From: Alnus glutinosa
Taxonomy: Eukaryota > Streptophyta > Magnoliopsida > Fagales > Betulaceae
Length of the DNA stretch: 64,000 bases
Assembly (NCBI RefSeq): GCF_958979055.1
Contig: NC_084891.1
Location: forward strand, 27,067,001-27,131,000
Direction: 5' to 3'
Each line of letters begins with the position of its first letter. Position 1 is the first letter of the stretch. Positions 48,206 through 62,360 of this stretch are shown piece after piece. Under the pieces are notes generated by a model. It was not told where the DNA came from. It ran no database searches and saw only the letters and a program-made list of their open reading frames with translations. A program made the position numbers and the translations under genes.

Positions 48206-49411
48206 TCAAGCAGAAGCAGAAGCAATGGCATGCTTTGCTATAGTCCGCTCCAACTCCTCTTTCTTTGCACCCACAACCTTGTCCACTAATTTGCCTTCTT
48301 TGAGGAACACAAAGGTTGGCATGGCCTCCACAGCCCAATCCTCAGCCACAGACTGCAGATAACAATCACACAAACATAGGTTGGATTTTGTTGAACTACA
48401 AAGGAAGTTCATGCCATTTAATGAGATGATCCTAATATAATGTAGAATTTTGATAAATTACCCCTCATACAAAAAGCTTAAGCTAATAGCATCTGGTGAA
48501 TTTAATCAATTAATCATTATTCTAACACTCCCCTCAATGAGGGGGACCTAGCAAGTTGAATTAACTTTGGTAAACTGAAGTTAAGGGTTATATCACTTAC
48601 CCAAAAGCCCAAGCTATAAAAAATTGAGAAATTAATCACTTAAATATTATTCTAACAAATTTACCCAAAAAATATTGGGTTTAATGATTTGAGACAGATT
48701 AGGACAAGATTTGCTTACCTTCAATTCATCCACATCAACCTTCAGGAATGTGACATTGGGCATCCTCTTAGCAAAATCTGCCAGAATTGGGGCAATGAAA
48801 CGGCATGGTCCACACCATGAAGCCGTGAAATCCACCACCACCTATCAAAACAGCTTTCTTTGTTATGCAATCAAAAAAAAATTCAAGAGATTATAAAAAG
48901 AACAAAAGCAAAAAACAAATGCATTGATTCCGAACATTTAAGGCTGAAACAACAAAAGCAAATCAGACAAAACCATGATTAACCAAATACATTGTTTGGT
49001 TTGAGCAGATATTATATTTGTAATGAAGCAACAATTAAGAGAGAAAAAGAAAAATCAATTCAGTGGCTCTCACTTGTCTCTGAAACCCTAATAGAGCTGC
49101 ATATGCTTTTCTAAACAAAGACCAAAACTTTTTGAGCCAATCCAATAACCAAACCAAACCCAACAAGACCCTTATATTCAAATCACGTAATAGTCACTCC
49201 CAACACCTTGAAAACCCAAAATCCAAAATTTAGAAGGAAAAAATAAAATAAAATTGAGGGTGGAATATGAAAAGAAAATAACACACCAAAAAATAAAAAG
49301 AGAATAAATTGTGGTTAAACATACCAGTTTCTTGGACTCGTTTTCCTTCTGGAGATGCTCGTTCCAAGCTTCAACGGTGTGGCAGCTAATCACTTGACCC
49401 TCTTCCGCCAT
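48206..49411 (-). CDS. Thioredoxin h-type
   Basis: Three exons (49411-49325, 48841-48719 and 48352-48206) join in phase 0 to 118 residues, the usual size of a cytosolic thioredoxin h. There is no transit or signal peptide. The active site WCGPC is at residues 38-42, the cis-proline at P82 (AMPTF), and the buried Asp is in VVVDFTASW (D33). Thioredoxin h is reduced by NADPH-thioredoxin reductase and in turn reduces target disulfides in the cytosol. The protein starts [12 protein letters not shown], as in h1/h3/h4-like plant forms; the ending ASASA is not informative. Intron 2 carries a 207-bp LTR-like element (48451-48657). A TATA-like stretch sits about 90 bases upstream of the start codon. 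I recall At1g19730 (TRX h4) as the positional counterpart. Confidence 0.95.
48451..48657 (-). mobile_element. 207-bp miniature LTR-like element in thioredoxin intron 2
   Basis: The element starts TGATAAATTACCCC and ends TATTCTAACA (so TG...CA) and is flanked by AATTT on both sides (48446-48450 and 48658-48662). Both ends carry a diverged direct repeat of about 70-77 bp: tacccctcatacaaaaagct and tacccaaaagcccaagct, each running to cattattctaaca or a variant. Between them, on the minus strand, a purine tract TGAGGGGAG directly precedes the second repeat, as expected for a polypurine tract. No clear primer-binding site is seen. The size fits SMART/TRIM elements. Confidence 0.65.
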
Positions 49412-49497
49412 TTTTTCTCTGATTCCTTTCTTTCAAAGCTGTGATTCTCAAAACAATTTGATATTTGACCGATGGATAAAACGTAACCCAGGCCGCG

Positions 49498-49510
49498 TAT
49501 ATATATATAG
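49498..49510 (-). promoter_or_regulatory. TATA-box candidate of the thioredoxin gene
   Basis: The stretch CTATATATATATA on the minus strand lies about 90 bases upstream of the ATG at 49411, a normal distance allowing for a leader of about 60 bases. Confidence 0.5.
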
Positions 49511-49894
49511 AGCTGACCTTAATTCTAGATTTACCATAAAGTCATCCATTTGAAGCTGAATTGCTAAAGTGCCATTTTTATGAATGTGAATGCCGCGTTA
49601 ACGCCTACCGCGTATCGATCGTGTGACGCACGTGCGCATGTCATTGGGTTGCAATTTTTTTCTGGTAAAAGTAATGGCATGCAGTCGAAAGCTGCGCGAG
49701 GCGCAGGCGATGACGCGACAATTTGAGAGGATGAAACGGTAAGGGAGAAACGTGTTCTTATCCCCACCGCCCAATCTTGTAGCTCCTATGACAATAGGAA
49801 AAATGTACACTCCTATTGACATTTAATTGACATTATTATATTTATGGGAGTGGCTCCTCAAACAAGGGAGTCTCATAACACAATAAATATATGA

Positions 49895-50062
49895 AAAATG
49901 CTTGATGGGACACTTATTCGTCTCCCGTTATTCATTTATAATATAATAATAATTTTTTATTAAAAAGTAAATTTTGATGTGACATCAAAACTTATTTTTT
50001 AATAAAAAATTATTATTATATTATAAAAGGCTCATCGGGGACGGTCATCCGTCCCCTGTGTA
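49895..50062. repeat. Palindromic MITE
   Basis: The core at 49937-50025 is a near-perfect palindrome around tgatgtgacatca, with arms rich in ataataattttttatt and the complement. Outer sequences (gggacac... and gtccc) are weakly inverted too. Confidence 0.7.
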
Positions 50063-51244
50063 ACAAGACTCTAAATATATATACATATAAAGCATAAAGA
50101 CCAGGAAAGGTGAAATGGTGAATAGATAATGGCCACCACATAAATTTTAAAAACAAATTAAAATTTTAAAGAAAACTTTGAAACAATGGACCGACAATCA
50201 TTCAGGGTAGATTAAGCATGTTACGTTAGCATAGTATGTTAGAAAAATAATAAAATCAAACAAAATAACATTTTTTTAAAAAAATTTGGTGAATATTTTA
50301 GCTAAGTCAGTTACACTCCGATGCTTAAATCAGTTTATCTAAACAATAACAATAGAATAGAATTGTTTTCATACTTGGGTATGAGCCTATTTCTAAGCAA
50401 GCCTATTCAACTTGGAGTGGAATTTCTTCTTGACTTGAAGTAGGAATCAAATTGGATTGCTCTCTATCTGAATGCAAATGGAACTCTTATCTCAAATCGT
50501 GTAGGATAAGAGCTTATCCAGGAGAATTCGGAATTAGGACCTCGTTGCAACCCTTCGGGAGATCTTAGGGCCTATTCTCCCTGCGAGTTCCTCATAGCAT
50601 ATTGGGATAAAATATCCCGCATACATTATGTCTTGGTCACTCGATAGTCCTATTATGCACTTGTCCCTTGACCAACTCGCCATATGCTCATCGATCATGG
50701 TCTCCCGAGGCGTATCTACCTCTGGGATGATTTTGTACAAGTATTATTCGGTGCGTTCTCAAGTTATGGCAATCTTGAAATACTTTATATATGAGGCTGG
50801 TGTGTACCGAGCTAAAGATATTTGTAATAATTGTGTCTTCGCGAGTCTCAGGCGGTTAAGAAGTCTTCATGGGCATGCGTAGACGTGATCAGCCATCATT
50901 TTGGAATGGGTTGGTCTTATTTTTCAACATTTTCAAATGTATTTTTCAAAATTATGTGTTTTTCTTTCTTCTCTTTTTTTTTTTTTTTTTTTTTTTATTA
51001 AAAAAAAAAGGTTAAAAGTAATAGTAGTAATATGTGTGAAGATAGGCGACCCATTGAATCCAGAACTGACCAAGGCTTCTACATATTCAGAAAATGAATG
51101 GGCCTTTAGAGAAATTATGGGCCTGTTTCGTCTATCGACAAATAATGTACGAAATTTGCTGATTGAACTGTGCCTATTTGTTTGCTTATAAAGAATTGGG
51201 ATTCCTCGTTATCAATTTATCCGAACAAGGAGGCCAGCACCTCA

Positions 51245-51452
51245 GGATTTTAAGTCTTTATAATTATTTGTATGAATTTAAGAGAATTTGAACATGCGGT
51301 TGTGAGATACCACTTATAAAATTTATTTGACCTAATAAAAATTAAGCTGTCCAATCACTTATCCAATCAGATGGGTTCTATAAGTGATTTCTCACAATCA
51401 CTTGTCCAATTTTTCTCAAATTCGAACAAATAATTATAAAGAATCATAATTC
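51245..51452. repeat. Palindromic MITE, family E, copy 2
   Basis: It matches 35711-35922 in order and spacing: ggttgtgagataccacttat, gacctaataaaaattaagct and ttctcacaatcacttgtcc occur in both with few changes. The arms face each other. Confidence 0.65.
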
Positions 51453-52358
51453 TCGCAGCTCATCTTTTACACTGCCCGAATTTTACAAAGGTTCTGACAA
51501 TCTAACAAGAAGTATTCCGTCCACTTATACCATGAAAATTTCTATAATCAAACCACAATAAATTGTATAGGATTGTATTGTTTCTTTAAATTGGATTAAC
51601 ACGGTTCATTGAGATTTTCTTTTGAGTAATGCTATATACTACAGCCTTATTTTAATGGGTTGATGTGATAGTGTTTGTTATCTTTGGATCGACCCTTATT
51701 AAAAAAAAAAAAGTCGATAATTAATAGACACGGTCACATTATACCAATAAACTAAGAATATAATGAATGTGTATTATATTATATTTCTCTTTTAATTTTC
51801 CGTCAAACATGTGGGTTTTATGATGGTAAAATAATTAGTGAAGTTTTTAGAATGATTTCTTTTTAAAATGGGTTATTGTATTTCTCTAGGAATTCCTGAT
51901 GTTAATATCAATCATTTCTTTGGATACCGATAATCATTTTAATAAGTGCCAGTTTTGTTTAGTGGTAGCAAATCATGGAATTTGAAAAGACACAATTAAT
52001 AAAAATGTGATTTTTATAAATTTTGATAAAATTTACATTTTAAAAAAAAAAAAAAAGAAAAAGAAAATAGTGTTGTTAAGTATCTTTTAAATCGTCATTT
52101 TTTCAACCACAGTTTTAAAAAATGACACTTTACACAATTTTGTTTCAAAATATGCATTTAAAACTTGCAAAATGGTAAAGCCAAATATATTATTGTCTTG
52201 ATATATACATTTTAATAATTTTTTTTTTCTTATTATAATTGACACATGTCACAATATATGATTGACGATGATGTAACATATTAACAAATTATGTCAACTT
52301 TTATAAGGAAATTTATTTATTTATTTATTTTTCCCCTAAAAATGCGTTTAGTTACTTT

Positions 52359-52935
52359 TTTTTTTTTTTGAATAAAGTAGCCAATCTTCATTAATGTAAA
52401 CAAATTGACCCAAAAAAAAAGAGGGGGATCTAGGAAGACAAAGTCTCCCTAAGTACAGCATTCAAAATAAAAGTAGGACATTCTTCAAGCCAAAAACAGT
52501 CCATCTCTTTTGTAGAGGCCTCTTTTGCTAATAGATGAGCAATATTGTTAACTTCTCTACTTACATGAGAGATAGAAACTCGTTGTTGTCTTTGCATTTC
52601 CATGATTATACCTTCCACAAAACGTCCAGACCCGTCATATTTTTGGGATCTTGAGTTCACATCATCTACAACTTGTTTTGCATCCCCTTCCAGCATAATC
52701 TCAAAAAATCCCACTTCTTTACAAAATACCATTGCCTCATAAGCTGCCATAGCCTCCGCTAACTTTAGAGCAGCTACAACCATTTTAGTGAGGGACTTTG
52801 CTCAAAGGACATTTTCATAATGATCTCTTGCCACAACACCAATACCAATCCACTCTTTTGTAATGTTAATAGAAGCATCCCAATTGACTTTGATAAGATC
52901 ATCGGGAGGAGGGCACCAAAGAACTATTTATCAGA
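52359..52935 (-). pseudogene. LINE 3' end with RNase H (RVT_3) domain, disabled
   Basis: On the minus strand a plant LINE-type RNase H domain is readable from about 52930 to 52430: VNWDASINITKEWIG, then VARDHYENVL, a stop, AKSLTKMVVAALKLAEAMAA, a central LEGDAKQVV motif and a C-terminal NNIAHLLAKEA. One in-frame stop (TGA near 52800) breaks it. The element ends in a poly-A tail seen as a T run at 52359-52370. It is 5'-truncated, lacking reverse transcriptase. Confidence 0.75.
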
Positions 52936-53004
52936 AGAGACAGTGTGGTCCTTCTCTTATTTTTCAAAATCATCGTTGAATATGTGAATATGTGAGATGA
53001 GATG

Positions 53005-53163
53005 TGCTATACATTATTCTCCGGTCATTCTCCTATCATTTTCTGTTGACGTGATATTGTCAATTTATCTTTAGATTAATTTTAATTTAAAAAAAAAAAG
53101 AATTCAGTGATAAATTGACGATGCCACATCAACAAAGAATGATGAAAGAATAATAAAATTTTA
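53005..53163. repeat. Palindromic MITE upstream of the LON-domain gene
   Basis: The left arm (cattctcctatcattttctg then gacgtgatattgtcaattta) is matched in reverse complement by the right arm (taaattgacgatgccacatc then gaatgatgaaagaataat). An A run separates them. There is no coding capacity. Confidence 0.6.
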
Positions 53164-53619
53164 AGGACGGAGAAGGACCATGGAAATGAAAAGAAATGAA
53201 TCATTTCTTCTATCAGAATTCGAAACCAGACAAACCAATTTAGCAATTATTTTCCTTATAAATATTTTGAGGACCAGAAATTCCATTACCATTCTTCCGT
53301 ATAAACCGAAACGATCCGAATAATCCCGAGTCGAAGATCGTTCTCCCTGATTGAAACGTGAAAGTGATGCAGCAAACAAGAGGCACCAGCACCACCACGT
53401 GTGCAGCAAGTAAGTGCACGTGCCACCAACTCAATCTCTCCCACGTGGGAAATCCAAAACCACATCCAAATATCCCCCCCCTCTTCACGTTATCCACACC
53501 CCCTCTCCCTCTCCCTCTCAAAACCACTAGATTTTCCAAACCCAATGCAAAGGGAAGCAGCGTAATGGCAATTAACAAATCCTCCCTCTCTATCTCTTAA
53601 ACATACAGAGATTAAGAAA

Positions 53620-54471
53620 ATGGCGCTTCTTCACCTCATTCCCTCGTCTTCCTCTTCATCGCTCTCTCACAAGCCCACTCTAAACGCTAACAGTATTCCG
53701 TCGTCCCCCTTAAACCCAAACCCTGTATTGCTCTCTTCGAAACGCAGTTCTTTGCGAAGAAAACGCAGCTCCCTGCTTCGGTGCTCGGCCTCGTCTTTCT
53801 CTGAGAAGCACCACACGAATCCACCCAAGTCGAACGACGTGGTGGAGCTCCCGCTCTTCCCTCTCCCGCTCGTGCTCTTCCCCGGCGCGATCCTCCCGCT
53901 CCAGATCTTCGAGCTCCGATACCGGATGATGATGCACACGCTCCTCCAGACCGATCTCCGGTTTGGCGTTATCTACTCCGACTCCGTTTCGGGCACCGCG
54001 GAGGTCGGCTGCGTCGGGGAGGTGGTGAAGCACGAGCGCCTCGTCGACGACCGGTTCTTCCTCATCTGCAAGGGCCAGGAACGGTTCCGAGTGACCAATC
54101 TGGTGCGGACCAAGCCCTACCTGGTCGCCGAGGTGACTTGGCTGGAGGACCGGCCGTCCGGCGACGGGGAAGAGGATCTAGAGGAGTTGGCGAGCGAGGT
54201 GGAGGGGCACATGAAGGACGTGATTCGGCTCTCGAACCGGCTCGGTGGGAAGCCGGAGAAGGAGGCACAGGACCTTCGCCGGAACCTCTTTCCGACGCCG
54301 TTTTCGTTCTTCGTCGGGAGCACATTCGAGGGCGCGCCGAGAGAGCAGCAGGCGCTGCTGGAGTTGGAGGACACGGCGGCGAGGCTGAAGAGGGAGAAGG
54401 AGACCTTGCGGAACACGCTCAATTACTTGACGGCCGCCTCGGCCGTCAAGGACGTGTTTCCGTCTTCTTGA
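53620..54471 (+). CDS. LON substrate-binding domain protein, probably plastid-targeted
   Basis: This intronless gene encodes 283 residues. Residues 1-55 are Ser/Arg-rich with almost no acidic residues (runs of Ser, then SSLRRKRSSLLRCSAS), typical of a chloroplast transit peptide. The LON N-terminal (substrate-binding, PF02190-type) domain follows at about 74-270, opening VELPLFPLPLVLFPGAILPL and IFELRYRMM; the last 40 residues are a Leu/Glu/Lys-rich helix. There is no AAA+ ATPase or Ser-Lys protease domain, so it is not a Lon protease itself; a role as a substrate adaptor or regulator is speculation. Family members in plants are known only as LON-domain proteins (I recall At1g19740 and At1g75460). 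The coding region is strikingly GC-rich against its AT-rich surroundings, without signs of transfer. Confidence 0.92.
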   Translation: MALLHLIPSSSSSSLSHKPTLNANSIPSSPLNPNPVLLSSKRSSLRRKRSSLLRCSASSFSEKHHTNPPKSNDVVELPLFPLPLVLFPGAILPLQIFELRYRMMMHTLLQTDLRFGVIYSDSVSGTAEVGCVGEVVKHERLVDDRFFLICKGQERFRVTNLVRTKPYLVAEVTWLEDRPSGDGEEDLEELASEVEGHMKDVIRLSNRLGGKPEKEAQDLRRNLFPTPFSFFVGSTFEGAPREQQALLELEDTAARLKREKETLRNTLNYLTAASAVKDVFPSS

Positions 54472-55573
54472 TGCTCGGAGGTACTGTACTGATCGATTAC
54501 TGCTTATTTTTGTACACCGTGTTTAAGGATTTTAGCGAAAGTTGTAAATTTTGATGTGTAATTCGAATTGTAATTTTTTGTTTAGCTATTAGATAGTTCC
54601 GATACTGAAAGGTTTTATATATGCTGGTTAAAAGTTTGGTAACGTGGTGTTTGGTTTTCTTCATCTGCTTTGAAATTACCACTTTAATAGCCATGGTAAT
54701 TTTGGTACATTTGTTTGTTAAGCTTATTCAGAAGTTTTTCTTCAGTAAAGTTCTTCGTCTAGCTTGTAAAGAGGTTTGGGTGAACTTTGCTGAGAGGTTG
54801 GATCATAATGGTTATACTGTCGTGTTTAAGAACTGAGTGATAGTAATCTCACAGAATACAGGAACAATTATAGGTTCATGCAAGGCTAATTTCACCTTGT
54901 ATTTGATTTATCCATATATGCAAACATGACATGGCTATCATTACCTCATTTTTTTCCCCCACAAAATATCTCTTTTACATGCAAGGGTGAAAAATTGTGT
55001 TTTAAGTTGTTACTAGAATTGCATATTTTTTTTTTCCAAAAAAAAAGGAGCCAGAAAGAAAGAAAGGAGGGAAATAAGTTCTTTGATTGCTTCAGGATTG
55101 TCATAATCAGCAATCAAGTAATATAGGTGATCAAGAGAATCAGTACTTACATGTTGAAATTGTTGTATTTCTAGTTAGGTGTTTCTCTTGTGTACTCCTA
55201 TGGACTTGGGTTATGTGTTGATTACTTTTATGTATACCTCCTAAACTTCTATTGAACCCAGCAGGGGTAGCACCCTTAGCCTAGTCTTTGGCATTAGTGG
55301 TGTTTGGGATGTTTTGGCTAACAGCAGATAACAAAAACAGATAAGTTAATTGGATTTTTAACAAGAATTGCCATGGTTGGGCGTTGTTAGATGGCTTTCC
55401 ATTACCAAATTGGGTACTATTTGTACATGTTTCTCGAGTGTTTAAACACGTGGGAATTTATGGAATTAAATTTTAGGGTGATCATCATGCATTGATAAAT
55501 TTTAAGTTGAGATAGAAAGGAATCCATTGGTACTGGTGGAGAAGGACTTATTTAGATTGGGGGACAAATGCTA
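54472..55573. other. 3' side of the LON-domain gene
   Basis: It contains the presumed 3' untranslated region and then unremarkable AT-rich DNA. No gene or repeat border is recognised. Confidence 0.5.
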
Positions 55574-56581
55574 GGATCCGGCTTCCATGCGGTAAAAAAA
55601 ACTACCGGACATCTGCAGTAGAAAAAAGTAACGGTCCCCGATTCATTTGAACATATTTTTACTCACACGACGTCGTGGAAAAGCGTTCGATGAAAAACAG
55701 CTTAACGCCGTTTCAAATGGAAGGAAAAAAACACGTTCACGATTTCTCCCTCTTGATTTGCTCCATCATGCCCACCTTTATCACCTTCACTTTCGATCTC
55801 CACCACCTGTCCACCTTCATCGCCACGCCACGCTCTTCCCGGTCTGCAAGTTCCTAGCGTGGTACACTTTGCAAAATTACTGTGACCCAGAAGCCGACAA
55901 CTTTCAATGCATGTCTAAGCATTAAGGTAGCTCTTTTAGTTATTCTTTAAAACTCACAAAAAAGTAGAAACAGACAATCGTGGTTGGCTCGATCTCAGGC
56001 CTAAGCTCCCAAGCCAAGTCTGAATGAATTTGCTCTCAATTCTTGTTACTCTACTCTCTCAATCCCTCAAAAACAATGACCTCATCTCTCTCTGCTGGCT
56101 GGCCTCAAAGTGCTCCCAAACCCAAGACTTTACGTTGGTCCACGATCCCACTTGTCTCCATAGAGATCCAAGAGATAGGAGTTGACCATGACTTGTCCAA
56201 GCCAAGCAGGATTCAAATCCAACCTGTCCCATTTCTTGAACCAGACCCTAAACCCAGTTCGCGGAATTAAAAGGCAAGCCCTACTGCCACTACATCTTTT
56301 ACCCGCATTGACAAGGGACGTGAAGCAGGAAGCTCCAGCTTCATGGGTGGCCTCTGTTTAGATTGTGAAGAACAGGGGAGAGCAGAGTGAAGGTTGTTGA
56401 AGGAGGCAACGTATGTGGATGTGTTTTTTTAACCTCCTTTGAAACGCTGTTGAGGTGTTTTTCATCAAAACGTTTTTCCACGACGTCGTTTGAGTTAAAA
56501 TATATTAATATGAATCTGGACCGTTACTTTTTACTACCGCAGATGTCCGGTAATTTTCTTTACTGCATGGAAGCCAGATCC
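55574..56581. mobile_element. Non-autonomous Mutator-like element (MULE), possible Pack-MULE
   Basis: This 1,008-bp element is flanked by a perfect 9-bp duplication, CAAATGCTA (55565-55573 and 56582-56590), the Mutator signature. The terminal inverted repeats are about 130 bp: GGATCCGGCTTCCATGC at the left, GGATCTGGCTTCCATGC in reverse complement at the right, with shared inner motifs ACCGGACATCTGC, AAGTAACGGTCC and ACGACGTCGTGGAAAA. The interior (about 55700-56440) is less AT-rich than the flanks, with short open frames (for example one ending NYCDPEADNFQCMSKH near 55925) but no transposase. The interior could be captured host sequence; I do not recognise its source. Confidence 0.85.
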
Positions 56582-58361
56582 CAAATGCTAACCCTCCATT
56601 TTTTAGATACATGTATTTCCTACGAAATTACATCAGCTCAATCAAATTTTTATATCTTATTGCATTTCTGAACAAACTCTATTTTTCTCACATGATATCC
56701 ATGATTCTAAACTGTACTTATACAAGTTCTGATTTGGTGTGCATTTAGTGTGCTGAACATTATTTAAAGCCGGGAAACTAGATTTGATCAAAAGGTCCAA
56801 GTTGCATTTTTGATGGTCTGTATTGCTTCTTGTTCTTAAAAAAGAATATAACTTTTTCATTGTTTATATTTGGCTATTTATTGGTTAAAGCAGCTGCTAT
56901 CTATCAGAAAATTGTTTCATACATTTTGATTGCCTTTTGTGGTTCCATGGAGCTTGGAATTTCATATTTATACTGTGTTTGATGATGGTACCTACTACTC
57001 AATGGGAATTGAATATCCCAATATTGTATGCTAGCAGAGCACCCAAAATGCTGGCCAAATGTTTGATACGATGGGGTAGAGAGAGTAATTTTGTTTATGG
57101 GTTTTAAGTTGTGGAGATCTTAGCCTTTAGGCCATAAGGGAGCTGAAAGAAGCTGTTATGCTGCTTTTCGAACCATTTACAGCATTTGGTTGTGTAAGGT
57201 CACTCTAATAGAAAGGTGAGGGGCTCATGGTAGGCTTTACTCTCCGCTTGCTTGAATAGACCTACAGCTACAAATTGACATCCGGGGTTGTATATATAAC
57301 CAACTCACTGCAGAAAATATTTACCATTTCTTCTTTAGGACCGTGTGCTTTGTGACTTTTGAAATCCAAAACGGCGTTGCAAGCCTTCATACCATCGTTT
57401 CAAGACTTCACCCGAATAGCAAATTCATGGCATGAGAGTCGGATGAGACTACACGTTCATTAATGTGTAACCTAATTACGCTATTATTCCATTCTGCACG
57501 TTTATAAGTGCTGATGCAAGAAATAATTTTTGCTGTCATATCATACAATTCATATAACAATCTACTAAATAACATTACTCTTTTGTCAATATAAGATCCG
57601 GCAATGTAGCTTAACATACTCGCATATTCTTGATTTTTGTTAAAATTCGCCAAATGCTTGGGCATCACCAGATGCATCTCAGAATGCAAAACATATTATG
57701 AAACAATAAAAATTAACATAATAAATGGAAGCAAAACTAAAAAATTAGCATCACTCCAGGACTCGAAGACAGCAGGAAAGTTTCAAATCTGGGCCATCTC
57801 GTGGCTTGAGAAACCCGACGATCCCTCATTGTAGGGTGGCAAAGCATGCTCCACGCCTCCATCTTCAGTTGGCTGAACTATTTAATCCTAAAAACAGATG
57901 TCAATTATTCTAAAAATAGATAGAATTTATAATTTTTTTCTACTCAAATTGCAAGAAAACTTGATCCTTTAGCTCGCTCACTAAAGGTTTAACTTAAAAA
58001 GGATCGCATAGGCATACCTATGATACAAAAGGACAGACATGGCAACAGGGCCATTACAATTTGCTGCTTCGAAACTGGAAACGTTTAAAGGCAGAAATAT
58101 TCTCTTATTAGTTATGATGGGGCTTAAATCTTCAATAAATTCATCCGTACAAGAGCATACCACATCAATCTACACCACATTTTGGCACTAATCAATCGGT
58201 CAATCTCAATAATTGAAAACAATTGGCTTCATGTGTACACCAATCCCATATCTTTTCCAAGCTAGATTAAGGACTTATCGTCCTTGTGTGGTGAAACATA
58301 CAACTTTTGCTACAAAACTAAGGCAAGAAAAAAATGACTCACTGGTAAAGACTGAAAGTCT
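56582..58361. other. 3' spacer of the granulin protease gene
   Basis: No gene is recognised. The part nearest 58361 is the protease 3' untranslated region. The rest is moderately AT-rich single-copy-looking DNA with only short chance frames. Confidence 0.5.
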
Positions 58362-61748
<3,387 letters not shown>

Positions 61749-61889
61749 TTTGGTTCTTTGGTCCAACTTTCTGTATGGATGGTAGTGAGAGGCAACAAAT
61801 GTGGAGAGCAAAAGAGGTTGTGAAACTTGGCTTTCCTTGTAGTAAACAATTCAATCTTGGCTTTTCCACGCACCCACGGAGAAGAAAGG

Positions 61890-62360
61890 TGTAATAATCC
61901 GGTCCCATATTAGGAAGAGATGAATAGCTCACATAGAGTGAGTAGTTTATAAAGATACTCATGGGCGCTAAGTCCCACATTCCCTAGTTACTAGGTGAAA
62001 TTGAACTTTATAATAGATTCTTGGACATCTCTTCCCAATATGGGACCAGGGTGTTACAAACTCCCCTCCTTAAACCCCGTCCCCGTCAGGGTCATGTCAT
62101 GCGGTGCTCCAGTACCACATGACCTGGCGTTACTAGGTGGCTTTGATACCATTTGTAACGACCCAAGGAAAAGCGCTAGCCACATCTGCGCTATCATCCC
62201 AAAATGACTAGTCAATTTGAAGTTTTTTCAAGAATCCATTATAAAGTCCAGTTTCACCTAGTAACTAGGCAATGTGGGACTTAACACCAATGAATATCTT
62301 TATAAACTACTCACTCTGTGAACTATTCATCTCTTCTCAATATGGGACCGGGATGTTACA
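61890..62360 (-). mobile_element. Rearranged TRIM with an inverted LTR end
   Basis: On the minus strand a complete 207-bp 5' LTR (62360-62154, TGTAACATCCCGG to GTCGTTACA) is followed by a primer-binding site TGGTATCAAAGCC, a 95-bp internal region and a purine tract AAGGAGGGGAG. The second LTR then gives only its first 33 bp (62058-62026) and switches to an inverted copy of LTR positions about 135 back to 1 (62025-61890). Both outer ends are therefore LTR 5' ends: TGTAATAATCCGG at the left and, in reverse complement, TGTAACATCCCGG at the right. A perfect 5-bp duplication, AAAGG (61885-61889 and 62361-62365), flanks the whole. It is related to 27227-27733 and lies 142 bp upstream of the protease start codon. 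Confidence 0.82.

Larger units (their letters stand above)
49512..53619. other. Spacer between thioredoxin and LON-domain genes
   Basis: The two genes diverge from this 4.1-kb spacer. It holds MITEs at 49895-50062, 51245-51452 and 53005-53163 and a LINE RNase H remnant at 52359-52935. A segment at about 50530-50800 is less AT-rich and has overlapping frames on both strands, perhaps part of an LTR, but I do not recognise it. The last 120 bases are C/T-rich leader sequence of the LON-domain gene. Confidence 0.5.

Noticed and set aside
50534-50882. Overlapping frames on both strands suggesting a gene or LTR fragment
   Set aside because: No motif, partner repeat or splice structure could be found to support either reading.
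54138-54554. Gly/Arg-rich frame inside the LON-domain gene
   Set aside because: Alternative-frame reading of a GC-rich coding region; no homology is recognisable.
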